DNA of 64,000 bases from Roseburia sp. 1XD42-69 (GCF_003612565.1 NZ_RAZG01000005.1:62001-126000); one strand, 5' to 3'; shown: positions 52,020 through 61,676, counted from the first letter of the stretch. A program made the numbers and translations. Notes: generated by a model from the letters alone, not told the origin.

Positions 52020-54635
52020 TTATTGGTAGACAGACTGCATCAGCCGCTGTTCAAACTCATCATGGGTCAGGGGCCTGTCAAAGAGATACCCCTGGGCAAT
52101 ATCGCAGTCAAGAGCCTTCATGTATTCCAGTTCCGACTCCGTCTCAATACCCTCGGAGACAATAGACATATCCAATTCTTTTGCCATACGGATAATATTT
52201 CCAATCACCGCCCTGGACCGTTCTTTCCCAAGGCTCCTGTTATCCAGAAAAGACTTGTCCAGTTTCAGCGTGTCAAAACTCATATTTTGAAGCATGCTCA
52301 AGGAGGAATAGCCTGTGCCAAAATCATCCATGGATGCGGATATCCCAAACTCGTGGAGTTTGTTGATGCTGGAAATCAAATTGACACTGCCCTCCAAATA
52401 TGCGGTTTCCGTAAATTCTATTTCCAGATACTGTTTTGGTATTTTGTATTTTTCCGCCACCTGGTTAATCCGCTCCGCCACTGTGTTTTCCACAAAGTGA
52501 TGTTTGGAAAAATTCACGGATATGGTTACAACTTCAATGCCTTTTTTCAGCCATTCCGAAATATTACGGCACACGGTCTCAAGTACATAAAAGTCCAGCT
52601 TTTGTACCTGCCCGGTGTTTTCACAAATGGGAATAAATTCCATGGGAGGAACTAATTTTCCCTCATGGTTCCACCGGATCAAAGCCTCCGCACCGATAAT
52701 CCGGCGGCTTTTCATATCCACCTTGGGCTGGTAATACACCACAAATTCCCGTTTCTTTAACGCCGGATCAATGGCGTGCATAATCAAATCTTCCCGGCTC
52801 TTCCTCTGGCGGATTTTATCGTCATAATAACGGATCGTCTCATTCTGCCCCTTGTTAATCTCATCGTATGTACTGGAAAGCTTCTCCATAATCATCTGGG
52901 GGGAGGTATCCGTACCGTCCGGATTGTAAACGGCTATCCTTGCAGTAATGGCAACTTTTTCTCCAGTTACCGGTTCACGTATGCAGGAGACATAAACAGA
53001 CTCAAGTTCCTTAAGAATCAAAGAAAGCCTCTCTTTGCGGATTACCCCCACAAAATTATTTCCTCCGGTAAGGGCCATCAGCTCCTCCGCCGTGACAAGC
53101 TCCGCCACTGCCCCGCAGTATTCCCTGAGAGCCGCATCCCCCTGGCGGAAACCGAATTTCTGATTGATAAATTTAAAATTGCTGATATTAAAATAAATGG
53201 TGCTGTACTCTGCAATTTTCTCCTCCCCAATCAGACGGTCGGTAAAATTCAGATATGCGTTGTAATTAGGGATTCCGCTTCTGATATCTATCATGGAAAT
53301 TCTTAAATTTTCATCTTTTACATAGTGGACGCAGTTCTCAATAAAATTGTACCCTTTGTAAATCGCCGTAGCCATCTCCAGGCAGCTTGAGTACCCGCAG
53401 GAATGGCAGTCTATGCTTCTGGATTCCTCCGTCTCCTTGTGCATCAGGCAGAATATAGCGTCAATATTTTTTTCATGTTTCGGGTCATAGGAAAAGATAT
53501 GCCTCTCCCCTACATATTTATCCCCCCTGTACTCCTTCATAAAATCCTTCAGGGAAAGCCCGGCAAATCTTTCTTTCAGCCTTTTTAGGCGTTCCTGCAA
53601 AGGAAGCTCCTGGAGATAGGGATTTTCTTCCTCAGGAATCTCCCCGGTGGGCTCCCTGTATTTTTGTACACGGAAAAAGATATCATCGTCCAGACTGCAG
53701 TACTGGGAAGTAGCCGTCCCTGTAAGACAGCCCTGCCTGCAGTTTAAGCAGTCAACTAAAAAGGGCAGTTCTTTTCCCTCCATAATTCTCTGCTCCAGTT
53801 TTGTAAAGTAATCATACACCGCCCGCTCTCCGTGAATCTCCCGGATAATCTCGCTTCCTGAGACAAAGTGCCTGATATTATCTGAAAGCCCTCCCGGCAC
53901 AGGATAGAGCCGTCCTAAACCAAAGTCGGAACACTCCACTTTGGCGGTATACCCCGTTACGTCTATCCCCTCCATCTCTTTTGCAAGATGGGCAAATGTC
54001 ACATTATAAGAAACCAGACCTTCATTGGAAACATCGTCAATCTCATCTTTTTTTGCAATACAGGGGCTGATAAAAGCCAGCTTGTCCGTTCTGTGGCAGT
54101 ATTTCCGAATATACACCGCCAGGCAGAGAAGAGGCGTATGTACCGGAATCAGCTTTTTTACCAGATCTTTTGAATACTTCTCAATATAATTTACCACTGC
54201 GCTGCAGGGCGGGGCTATGGCGCCCTCCATGGGATGTTCCTCCAGGTAAGTAAGGTAAGCCCATGTGGCGATATCCGCACCATAACTCACATCATAAATC
54301 AGATTTGCGCCTAATCTCTGGAGATAACCCAAAATTTCATAAGCCTTTTTATCATATGTGATAAAAAAGGATGGAGCCACCAAAAGGGAAATGGATTCCC
54401 CTGCCTTTAGCGCCTCCAAGAAACTATGGGTGTCATCCCGGTATTCCCTGGCATTGTGGTGGCATGTCATCAGGCACCGTCCACAGTGCAGGCATTTTTC
54501 ATTATCCACATAAATTTTATTTTTCCCATCTTTTCTCACGGACACATTCGCCCCAAGCACCGGACATCCCGATATGCAGCGGTTACAGCCAATGCAGTTA
54601 TCTTTCGTATAGACTAATCCTTCATTTAATTTCAT
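52020..54635 (-). CDS. Ferredoxin/[FeFe]-hydrogenase-like sensor fused to GGDEF-EAL
   Basis: 871 residues. Order: two 4Fe-4S clusters (Cys 14, 17, 20, 24 and 48, 51, 54, 58); a hydrogenase-like domain with Cys144 (APPCSAV), Cys192 (SPCIAKK) and Cys296/299/303 (DCLNCRQGC); another Fe-S motif (Cys 410, 413, 418, 435); a GGDEF domain with the degenerate signature GGNNF (524-528); and an EAL domain starting near 630 with GAEALIRW (Glu650), FTETA, DDFGTGYSS, LDKSF, SEGIETE and QGYLF. So cyclase activity is probably lost and c-di-GMP hydrolysis retained. The hydrogenase-like part probably senses redox state, H2 or O2 rather than making H2, because the L1 and L3 motifs differ from catalytic enzymes. 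It has its own promoter. Confidence 0.92.
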   Translation of the reverse strand: MKLNEGLVYTKDNCIGCNRCISGCPVLGANVSVRKDGKNKIYVDNEKCLHCGRCLMTCHHNAREYRDDTHSFLEALKAGESISLLVAPSFFITYDKKAYEILGYLQRLGANLIYDVSYGADIATWAYLTYLEEHPMEGAIAPPCSAVVNYIEKYSKDLVKKLIPVHTPLLCLAVYIRKYCHRTDKLAFISPCIAKKDEIDDVSNEGLVSYNVTFAHLAKEMEGIDVTGYTAKVECSDFGLGRLYPVPGGLSDNIRHFVSGSEIIREIHGERAVYDYFTKLEQRIMEGKELPFLVDCLNCRQGCLTGTATSQYCSLDDDIFFRVQKYREPTGEIPEEENPYLQELPLQERLKRLKERFAGLSLKDFMKEYRGDKYVGERHIFSYDPKHEKNIDAIFCLMHKETEESRSIDCHSCGYSSCLEMATAIYKGYNFIENCVHYVKDENLRISMIDIRSGIPNYNAYLNFTDRLIGEEKIAEYSTIYFNISNFKFINQKFGFRQGDAALREYCGAVAELVTAEELMALTGGNNFVGVIRKERLSLILKELESVYVSCIREPVTGEKVAITARIAVYNPDGTDTSPQMIMEKLSSTYDEINKGQNETIRYYDDKIRQRKSREDLIMHAIDPALKKREFVVYYQPKVDMKSRRIIGAEALIRWNHEGKLVPPMEFIPICENTGQVQKLDFYVLETVCRNISEWLKKGIEVVTISVNFSKHHFVENTVAERINQVAEKYKIPKQYLEIEFTETAYLEGSVNLISSINKLHEFGISASMDDFGTGYSSLSMLQNMSFDTLKLDKSFLDNRSLGKERSRAVIGNIIRMAKELDMSIVSEGIETESELEYMKALDCDIAQGYLFDRPLTHDEFEQRLMQSVYQ

Positions 54636-54655
54636 ACTTTTCCCCTTATATCATA

Positions 54656-54682
54656 GGGCAGGAAAAATCATTTTCCCTGCCC
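54656..54682 (-). other. Stable hairpin in the 5' leader of the GGDEF-EAL gene
   Basis: GGGCAGGGAAAA and TTTTCCTGCCC arms around three or four bases, about 20 bases before the ATG. No T-run follows. It may be an RNA stability or regulatory element. Confidence 0.45.
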
Positions 54683-54763
54683 GCATCTTAATCTGTATCT
54701 GAACAGTTGACTTCACTTTTGTGCGGAATTTAAATATAAAAAACGAGAATTACATCAATGAAT

Positions 54764-54792
54764 ATGGTATCATAAATAGGCGGATTTTTCAA
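54764..54792 (-). promoter_or_regulatory. Promoter of the GGDEF-EAL gene
   Basis: TTGAAA at 54787-54792, 17 bases, TACCAT at 54764-54769 with an extended TG, giving a leader of about 120 bases that holds the hairpin at 54656-54682. Confidence 0.6.
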
Positions 54793-54802
54793 TATTTATC
54801 CT

Positions 54803-55768
54803 CTAGTGAAACTCTTCTTTTAAAATCCTCTTTAAAGTTTCCGCTGACTCCCTAAGCTTCACCTGCTCCTCCTCATTTAAGTCTATGGGCACCGTTGTCT
54901 CCACCCCGTTTTTACCCACAACTGCCGGCATGGAAAGCACCACATCATCAATGCCGTACTCCCCGTGCATCATGGAAGAAATGGGCAGGATGGATTTTTC
55001 ATCCCGGATAATCACCTCGCAAATCCGCTTTACTGCCATGGCAATGCCATAATAAGTGGCATGTTTTTTCTCGATAATCTCATATGCGCTGTTTTTCACA
55101 GATTCCGCAATCAATTTTGTGTTCTCATCGTGATGGTAATGCCCCCGCATTTCACAGAAGTCACTGACTTTAATTCCAGAGATATTTGCACTGCTCCACG
55201 CCGCTATCTCACTGTCCCCATGTTCCCCGATAATAAAAGCGTGGATGCTGCGGCTGTCCACGGACAAGTGCTCACTGAGTTCATATTTTAATCTAGCGGT
55301 ATCCAAAACTGTACCGGAGCCAATCACCCGGTTCTCGGGAAAACCGGATAATTTTAATGCCGTATAGGTCAGGATATCCACCGGATTAGAGACGATAAGC
55401 AAGATTCCCTGACAATTTCTCTTTGCAATTTCAGGAATAATACTTTTAAAAATCCCAATATTTTTGTGGACCAAATCAAGCCTTGTCTCATCGGGCTTCT
55501 GATTTGCCCCTGCTGTGACAATGATAATCGCCGCATCTCCTATATCGTCATAATCCCCGGCATATATCTTCATCTGCCTGGCAAAAGGCACGCCGTGGGC
55601 GATATCCATAGCCTCCCCCTCCGCCTTGTCCTTATCCGCATCAATGAAAACCATTTCGGAAAACAGTCCGCTCTGCATCAGGGCAAAGGCTGAGGCTGAG
55701 CCTACAAAGCCGCAGCCGATCATAGCGGCCTTTCTCAAGTTTACCTGCTTTTCTGTTTTATTTTCCAT
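54803..55768 (-). CDS. ldh: L-lactate dehydrogenase
   Basis: 321 residues. NAD-binding MIGCGFVGSASAFALM, IVTAGANQKPDETRLDL (Gln at the specificity position favours lactate over malate), VSNPVDILTY, and the catalytic His in IIGEHGDSE. It reduces pyruvate to lactate. A Thr-Ala-rich tetramer surface cannot be judged by eye. A candidate terminator of the next unit lies upstream of it. Confidence 0.93.
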   Translation of the reverse strand: MENKTEKQVNLRKAAMIGCGFVGSASAFALMQSGLFSEMVFIDADKDKAEGEAMDIAHGVPFARQMKIYAGDYDDIGDAAIIIVTAGANQKPDETRLDLVHKNIGIFKSIIPEIAKRNCQGILLIVSNPVDILTYTALKLSGFPENRVIGSGTVLDTARLKYELSEHLSVDSRSIHAFIIGEHGDSEIAAWSSANISGIKVSDFCEMRGHYHHDENTKLIAESVKNSAYEIIEKKHATYYGIAMAVKRICEVIIRDEKSILPISSMMHGEYGIDDVVLSMPAVVGKNGVETTVPIDLNEEEQVKLRESAETLKRILKEEFH

Positions 55769-55831
55769 TTTATATCTCCTTTAGGCTTTTTATTCTATTT
55801 TCTACAAAAAAGAAATTCTCATACATCTCAT

Positions 55832-55886
55832 AAAAACAGACACCTGGAAGATTCTATCCCACAGAAATCTCTCAGGTGTCTGTTTC
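55832..55886 (-). terminator. Terminator of the NlpC-methyltransferase-TetM-like unit
   Basis: AAACAGACACCTG and CAGGTGTCTGTTT arms with a 29-base loop; T5 on the minus strand. It ends the unit at 55892. Confidence 0.85.
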
Positions 55887-55891
55887 AAAAA

Positions 55892-57532
55892 TTATTGCTT
55901 AATTTCCATTACTTTGGCAAGTCCTTCTTCCTCCAGGGTATAGGAAAATTCCACCATATCCCCGGCCTGATACCGCACAATATCTACAAAGGCCGTATCG
56001 CTTACATTAACGTCAAAGATAATTTCTGAATTTGTAAGGCAAATATAATAGTGGGTATTTCCCTCCACCACCACCGGGGCAATAGAAGAAATCTTCCCTT
56101 TCACTGTCTCATAAACACCGCTTCCTCCCCCGCTTATCCCGTTTGTGGCAAGAAGCTTCATATATGCCCGCTCACACTCCTGCACTGTGTCGCCGATGGC
56201 AACCCACTGGTATTTCTGCACGTTTACCATGGCATATTTTTTCACCAGCCCGGCGCCGTCTTTTAAGGCCATAAAGTAAGTGGGCTCGTTGGAAATATTT
56301 AAAAGCAGGGGGAATGTGGCCCTGTAACCAAGGTTTTGCACCTGGCCTTCCGCAGAAGACATGGCGGAGTCCTCAATGGCCCCCTCCACGGTATAATATT
56401 TCGTCTCCATGGTTCTCTGGTTCATCAGCACAAACCCCACATTGGACTGGTCGCCGCTGACGGAAGTAACTCCCGTATACACCCACACATCATCCTCCAG
56501 GGCGATATAGTTGTAGCCGTTTGTGGCCTGGAGACAGTCTTTCTGCCCTAAAACACTGTTGAAAAATCCATGTTTCAATGTGCCGTAATAGTTATACAAC
56601 CTTGTTAAAAGTTCAGCAGAATACACTTTATCCACCCAGGAGGGCACGTCTTCCACCTTATAATCCACACACTCCCCTGTCACCGCATTGCACAGCACCG
56701 CCCTGCCCACGGTCTGTCCCCCGAAAAGCCCAATCTGAAACTTTTTCACCGGGCAGACCCAGTAAGGGGTTCCCTCATCATCAATTTCAAAAAAAATCTG
56801 GTCGTCAAAAATATAGGTGGGATAGTGAAATCTTAAATGACGGTAGATATTCCTGTTAAAATACTCAGACTTGGAATACTTAATGCCCTGGCTTAATTTT
56901 ACGCACTCTGTATTCTGGGTTGCCATATCGATTCTGATATAGGCGGGAATCCCGTTTTTCTGGTTGGTAAACCATTTAATCCCGCTGGCATACACCAAAG
57001 GCGCCACCCTCACAGGGGTATTCTGATAATTGATCTGGGTGTACTCATCGCTCACCTCAAACTGGGATACCATATCCACCATACTTCCCATTTTTCTGTT
57101 TCCCAAAAGCTGGGCGGAACTTTTATCCAGCAAAGGAATGGTACGGAAATCCACTTCCTTGATATCGGAGGTAAAGTTTCCCGACTGCACCGATAAAAGT
57201 TTCTGGTACTTTGCCGCATTGACTATAGGGGAGGAGAGCACGCTTCCCACAATAAATACCGCCGCTGCCAGGGCAAAGAAAAGCACCCCGATTTTCGCCA
57301 GTTTCAGGCTGTCAAAAAGCTCCCGTATGTTCACATTTTTCCCCCTGGAAAACAGCTCTTTTTTCCCTTTGCTAAGAATATAGAGAACTGTGGCCGCTGC
57401 AATCAAAAACAAAAGATACAGCCAGAAATCCGTGGAGTGAATATTGATGGCAGGCAGCGTCACATAATAAAATACTCCCACACATAAAAGCAAGATTGCA
57501 AAAATTAATAGCTTCCACTTCAAATTTTTCAT
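55892..57532 (-). CDS. Unknown membrane-anchored protein, last gene of the TetM-like unit
   Basis: 546 residues. Three membrane helices near 8-25, 36-53 and 79-99, then a ~440-residue extracellular domain with many aromatic residues (IPAYIRIDMATQNTECVKLS ... YWVCPVKKFQIGLFGGQTVG ... YNYIALEDDVWVYTG). The C-terminal ~70 residues (YETVKGKISSIAPVVVEGNT ...) look like an OB-type fold. Family not recognised. Its ATG overlaps the stop of the TetM-like gene (TAATG) with AAAGGAGAGG within that gene, so the two are translationally coupled. Confidence 0.8.
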   Translation of the reverse strand: MKNLKWKLLIFAILLLCVGVFYYVTLPAINIHSTDFWLYLLFLIAAATVLYILSKGKKELFSRGKNVNIRELFDSLKLAKIGVLFFALAAAVFIVGSVLSSPIVNAAKYQKLLSVQSGNFTSDIKEVDFRTIPLLDKSSAQLLGNRKMGSMVDMVSQFEVSDEYTQINYQNTPVRVAPLVYASGIKWFTNQKNGIPAYIRIDMATQNTECVKLSQGIKYSKSEYFNRNIYRHLRFHYPTYIFDDQIFFEIDDEGTPYWVCPVKKFQIGLFGGQTVGRAVLCNAVTGECVDYKVEDVPSWVDKVYSAELLTRLYNYYGTLKHGFFNSVLGQKDCLQATNGYNYIALEDDVWVYTGVTSVSGDQSNVGFVLMNQRTMETKYYTVEGAIEDSAMSSAEGQVQNLGYRATFPLLLNISNEPTYFMALKDGAGLVKKYAMVNVQKYQWVAIGDTVQECERAYMKLLATNGISGGGSGVYETVKGKISSIAPVVVEGNTHYYICLTNSEIIFDVNVSDTAFVDIVRYQAGDMVEFSYTLEEEGLAKVMEIKQ

Positions 57533-60192
57533 TATACCTCTCCTTTAAACCGTTTTAGTTCCTCTTTTAAAATGCCCTCAAATGCAAAATTTCTCTCAGA
57601 TTCCGTCTTTAAATATTCTTCCTTAAGCTGTCTTCCCTTCTGTTCCACTTCCTCTAAAAGTTCCCTGGCAGAAAGGAGATAACAGCCCTGGCCCCTGATT
57701 ATCACCTGCTCCAAACCGTCGGAGGTAGCCACGGTGACATGGTACTTTCTCCCGTGTTCCTGGGCAAATTTTTCAATATAGGCGTCTGCCGTCTCCGCCT
57801 CTTTTGTGTACACTACATGGATATTATGATAATCAAAAATCTCCGTCTTATGCCCCTCTAAGCGGTAAGCGTCAAAAACCACAATAAGATTGCATTTTTC
57901 CATCCCCTGGTAATTGCTTAAAATGTCAAGAAGCCTGCCCCTTGCACTGTCAATATTTATATCCGCCAGCTCCTTTAATTCCGGCCAGGCAAATATGATA
58001 TTATATCCGTCCACCAAAAGATATTTTTCCCTTTGCTCCCTCACTTTATAACTGCCGGAAGAGGGCTGTGACTCCACCACACGCTTAGGCTTAAATTTTT
58101 TCTGTGGATTGGACTTATCCCTTTTATTGGCACTTAAAGTCCGCTCCAAAATAGCGTCCACTTCCTCCGTCCCAATCCACTCCTCTGTTTTTTCTGCCCG
58201 CCGCAGAGGATACCCCTGGGCTTTCAGGGGCTTTTCCTCCTGGAAAACTGAGGGCATATGCATATAGGAAAACACTTTGTCATGTTCCACCACAAAACCT
58301 GCCCCATGGGCACAGAACACGGAGGATGCAGGATTTTCCATGTCGCTTTCAAAGTCATATCCCATATGCTCTATCACTTCCTCTGGGTTGTGGCACTTTC
58401 CGTACCCGCCGTAGGACAAGCTTAAACTCCCTTCCCCCTTAGTGTAGCTTTTGACTTCCTTTGCGTAACTTCCCATGCAGGAGACTGGCGCCCTGCCGGA
58501 AAGCACCGCCATATCCTTATCCTTCTCCGGAGGATTTATGGTGCCGTACATTTTCTCCACATCTGTCATAGCCCTGCCGAGGGCGTATTCCGGCACTTCC
58601 AGGCGGTATTCATAAAAAGGCTCTAAAAGGACACATTGTGCCTGGGAAAGTCCCTGGCGCACCGCCCGGTAGGTTGCCTGGCGGAAATCTCCTCCCTCCG
58701 TGTGCTTCTGATGGGCCTTCCCGGATACCACCGTAATTTTCATGTCCGTGAGAAAAGACCCGGTCAATACCCCCACATGCTCTTTTTCCCTCAAATGGGT
58801 TAAAATCAGGCGCTGCCAGTTTTTATCCAGAATATCTTCACTGCAGTCCGATGCGAAAACCATGCCGCTTCCCGGCTCTCCCGGCTCTAAGAGAAGATGC
58901 ACTTCCGCATAGTGGCGCAGGGGTTCAAAATGCCCCACCCCCTCCACCGTATCCGCAATGGTTTCCCTGTACACAATACTGCCCTGGGAAAATTCCGCCT
59001 CCACATGAAAACGGTCGTAAATCAGCCGTTTTAACACTTCCACCTGGACTTCCCCCATAACCCATACCAGTATTTCCTGGTGCTCCTCCTTCCACTGGAT
59101 ATGCAAAAGAGGATCTTCCTCCTCAAGCTCCTTTAACTTTGGCAGCATCTTAAGAGGGCTCACCTCCTCCGGCAGCATGATCCGGTAAGATAATACCGGC
59201 TCCGATGCCGGAAGATACGCCTTATCTTCCCCTCCCACACACTCTCCTGCAAAACTGTTTTTCAGCCCCGTAAAGGCGCACACCATGCCGGGGAGTGCCT
59301 CCTCTGCTGTCTCAAAGTTTTCACCGGAATATATCCTGATCTGGTTGACCTTCTCCCCCTCTCCAAAAGGGTGGTACACCATATCTTTCACTTTCAGGCT
59401 GCCCCCGGTAATTTTCCCGTAGGTGAGCCTGTTTCCCGCCTTGTCCCTGGCAATTTTAAATATTTTTGCACTGAATTCTTCTCTTCTGTCCGGCTCTTTT
59501 GCATACTGCAAAAATCCCTGCAAAAAAGTGTCCACCCCTTCCACCTTAAGGGCGGAACCAAAATAACAGGGAAAAATCTGGCGGTTTTTTATAAGCCTGC
59601 AAATCGTATCCTCCCCCACAAATCCGGTGTCCAAAAACTCCTCCAAGGCCTCCTCGCTTCCCGTTGCCAGGGATTCATAAAAAGCTTCGCCCCTCTCCCC
59701 GTCAAAGGAAACGCAGCCATCCCCCAGTATACTTTGCAGCTCCCTAAGCAGGGCTTTTCTATCCGCCTTTTCCATATCCATTTTGTTGATAAAAAGAAAA
59801 ACCGGTATCTCATACCGTTTTAAAAGATTCCACAGAGTCCGTGTATGGCTCTGCACCCCGTCAGAGCCGCTTATCACCAAAATCCCATAATCTAAAACCC
59901 ACAGGGTGCGCTCCATCTCCCCGGTAAAATCCACATGCCCGGGAGTGTCCAAAAGCGTGACGTCACATGTGGGAAATTTTAAAACCGCCTGTTTGGAAAA
60001 TATGGTAATCCCCCGCTCCCGCTCCAAATCATTCGTATCCAAATGGGCATCCTTCTTATCCACCCTGCCAAGATTTTTTATCATGCCGCTCTCATATAAT
60101 AATGCCTCGGATAAAGTGGTTTTCCCCGCATCCACATGGGCCAAAAGTGCGGTGCATATGTGTTTTTTTTCTCTTTTGGATTCTGACATCAT
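57532..60192 (-). CDS. TetM/EF-G-like ribosomal GTPase fused to a Rae1/YacP-type NYN nuclease
   Basis: 886 residues. Residues 1-~680 are an EF-G-like GTPase of the ribosomal protection family: G1 AHVDAGKTT (18-26), G2 RGITI, G3 DTPGH (82-86), G4 NKMD (136-139), then domains II-V (for example DRFHVEAEFSQGSIVYRETI and FEPLRHYAEVHLLLEPGEPG). A basic linker (~690-720) leads to a complete NYN domain (723-886): LLVDGYNIIFAWPEL, VVFDAYR, ETADAYIEK and VATSDGLEQ supply Asp728, Asp774, Asp803 and Asp825. In B. subtilis, YacP/Rae1 is an A-site mRNA endonuclease; TetM also binds the A-site region. The fusion suggests GTP-dependent delivery of a nuclease to ribosomes. It overlaps the methyltransferase stop by four bases. 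Tetracycline resistance is possible but unproven. Confidence 0.92.
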   Translation of the reverse strand: MMSESKREKKHICTALLAHVDAGKTTLSEALLYESGMIKNLGRVDKKDAHLDTNDLERERGITIFSKQAVLKFPTCDVTLLDTPGHVDFTGEMERTLWVLDYGILVISGSDGVQSHTRTLWNLLKRYEIPVFLFINKMDMEKADRKALLRELQSILGDGCVSFDGERGEAFYESLATGSEEALEEFLDTGFVGEDTICRLIKNRQIFPCYFGSALKVEGVDTFLQGFLQYAKEPDRREEFSAKIFKIARDKAGNRLTYGKITGGSLKVKDMVYHPFGEGEKVNQIRIYSGENFETAEEALPGMVCAFTGLKNSFAGECVGGEDKAYLPASEPVLSYRIMLPEEVSPLKMLPKLKELEEEDPLLHIQWKEEHQEILVWVMGEVQVEVLKRLIYDRFHVEAEFSQGSIVYRETIADTVEGVGHFEPLRHYAEVHLLLEPGEPGSGMVFASDCSEDILDKNWQRLILTHLREKEHVGVLTGSFLTDMKITVVSGKAHQKHTEGGDFRQATYRAVRQGLSQAQCVLLEPFYEYRLEVPEYALGRAMTDVEKMYGTINPPEKDKDMAVLSGRAPVSCMGSYAKEVKSYTKGEGSLSLSYGGYGKCHNPEEVIEHMGYDFESDMENPASSVFCAHGAGFVVEHDKVFSYMHMPSVFQEEKPLKAQGYPLRRAEKTEEWIGTEEVDAILERTLSANKRDKSNPQKKFKPKRVVESQPSSGSYKVREQREKYLLVDGYNIIFAWPELKELADINIDSARGRLLDILSNYQGMEKCNLIVVFDAYRLEGHKTEIFDYHNIHVVYTKEAETADAYIEKFAQEHGRKYHVTVATSDGLEQVIIRGQGCYLLSARELLEEVEQKGRQLKEEYLKTESERNFAFEGILKEELKRFKGEV

Positions 60193-61676
60193 TTTTTCAC
60201 CCCAATTATATACAAAGCAAAATCACCTTTCTGCCCCATAACAAACTCCTTTTCCAGCCTAAACATGGGATGCATCCTTAACTGTTTTTTCACAAAAGCC
60301 CCCTCGTTACAGTACAAAATCATATATCCCTTGGAAGCCAAATGCTCCTGGGATTTATCAAAAAATTTCCGGTAAAACTCATCCTGCTCCTCCTTCGTCC
60401 TCTTTCCCCGCATAGGAAGGTTTGCGATAATTTCATCAAACAGATATTCATGCCTGAAATCGAAATAATCCCTGTGGATAAAATGGACGGGGACTTTCGC
60501 CAGGGCTGCATTTTCTCTGGCCCCCAAAACTGCGTCACCAAAAATATCGATTCCGTATATTTCTCTGGCCGGCACTTTTTTGCATCGTTCCAAAAGCATA
60601 GTCCCCACACCGCAGCAGGGATCTAAAATCTGGGCGTTTTTCTTTAAATAGGGGCCGGCCAGCTCCATAAGGAGGGCTGCCGTGGAAGGATGGATGGAGG
60701 AGGAAATGGTGTGCAGGCGATAGTTAAACCGCTCCATGGGTATGGTATTCATTTTTAAGAAGGCCCGCATCTTCTTATCCTTCCCGGCCAAAATCCGCAC
60801 CTCAAACTCATAATCATCTGTGGAGTTAATGAGCTGCCTTGCGCTTTCCTCCTCCATGGCCCTTGCCGCTTTCAAAGCATAACGGCTCCGTTCCTTTAAA
60901 TCCATGCCGTTTCGGATTTCCAGACGGAAATAAAAAGGCCCGGGTTCCCTGTGGCATTTTTCAAGAAGAGGCAAAAGATTGGAGGAAGCTAATAGTTTTC
61001 CCCCATCCCCGGGAGATACATCCGCCGTAAAATCTTCTTTTAAAGATAAGGGAAACAGAAGTTCCCGGAAGGTGCGAATCTTTACCACATCGGAAAGATT
61101 TTCCACAATAGCCTTTATCCCCAGGGGGTGGCTTCCTTTTTTTAAGGCATAAAGCTGCTTTTCTGTCACTTCCCGGTAAGAAGTATTTGTGGTAAGGACA
61201 ACCAAAAGCCTCTCCCTCCATCCTGTGAAGGTATGGCCCTTATCCTCTGTCCGCAGAATCTGCTCCAGGGCAGAAAGTTCCTCTGACACATGTTTTTTCT
61301 CCTCCTTTAGAGGGGTATACTGTGCCAAAAAATCATACTGCTCCTTTAAGTTTGAAAGATAAGGCGATACATCCATCTTTCCCAGGGCTTTTAAATAGAC
61401 ACTCCGGATAAAACGCTTTTCCTCCTTAACATATGCCTGGTAAAGGGCCTCCGCCTGATTGCCTGCCCCCAAATCCCCCAGAAGTGCCGCCGCATTTTTC
61501 CGCACCTTGGGGTCCTCCTCCTTTAAAAGCTCCGCCACAGCCCTGGCATCCCCCAAAAGCTCCTTTGCGGCTTTTACGTTTTCCATATCTTTCAGGCTGG
61601 CCCGAAGGCTGCTTAAGGACTGGCGCAGATCTTCTTTCTTTTGAATTTTTAAAATATCATCTTTTACCATAATCAT
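60189..61676 (-). CDS. HEAT-repeat protein with class I methyltransferase domain (TrmN/RlmL-like)
   Basis: 495 residues. The N-terminal ~110 residues have HEAT-like helices (AAKELLGDARAVAELLKEED-PKVRKNAAALLGDLGA). A middle region (150-320) may hold a THUMP-like fold. The C-terminal methyltransferase has the SAM site ILDPCCGVGTMLLE (350-363), YGIDIFGDAV and motif IV ANLPMRG (418-424), the NLPxxG variant found in guanine-N2 RNA methyltransferases such as TrmN and RlmL. The substrate is inferred to be tRNA or rRNA. It begins ten bases after the NlpC gene and overlaps the TetM-like GTPase start (ATGA). Confidence 0.85.
   Translation of the reverse strand: MIMVKDDILKIQKKEDLRQSLSSLRASLKDMENVKAAKELLGDARAVAELLKEEDPKVRKNAAALLGDLGAGNQAEALYQAYVKEEKRFIRSVYLKALGKMDVSPYLSNLKEQYDFLAQYTPLKEEKKHVSEELSALEQILRTEDKGHTFTGWRERLLVVLTTNTSYREVTEKQLYALKKGSHPLGIKAIVENLSDVVKIRTFRELLFPLSLKEDFTADVSPGDGGKLLASSNLLPLLEKCHREPGPFYFRLEIRNGMDLKERSRYALKAARAMEEESARQLINSTDDYEFEVRILAGKDKKMRAFLKMNTIPMERFNYRLHTISSSIHPSTAALLMELAGPYLKKNAQILDPCCGVGTMLLERCKKVPAREIYGIDIFGDAVLGARENAALAKVPVHFIHRDYFDFRHEYLFDEIIANLPMRGKRTKEEQDEFYRKFFDKSQEHLASKGYMILYCNEGAFVKKQLRMHPMFRLEKEFVMGQKGDFALYIIGVKK

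Noticed and set aside
52020-54635. Calling the Fe-S protein an active [FeFe]-hydrogenase
   Set aside because: The L1 (APPCSAV) and L3 (DCLNCRQGC) motifs differ from catalytic TSCCP and MACxxGC sequences; a sensor role fits better with the GGDEF-EAL fusion.
54636-54757. c-di-GMP riboswitch in the leader of the GGDEF-EAL gene
   Set aside because: Only one simple hairpin is visible; the conserved GEMM core sequences were not found.
54803-55768. Malate dehydrogenase instead of lactate dehydrogenase
   Set aside because: The specificity loop has Gln (GANQKP) where malate enzymes have Arg.
57532-60192. Calling the TetM-like gene a tetracycline resistance gene
   Set aside because: The ribosomal protection fold is clear, but the nuclease fusion and operon context differ from mobile tet genes, and no mobile element is near. 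Resistance would need testing.
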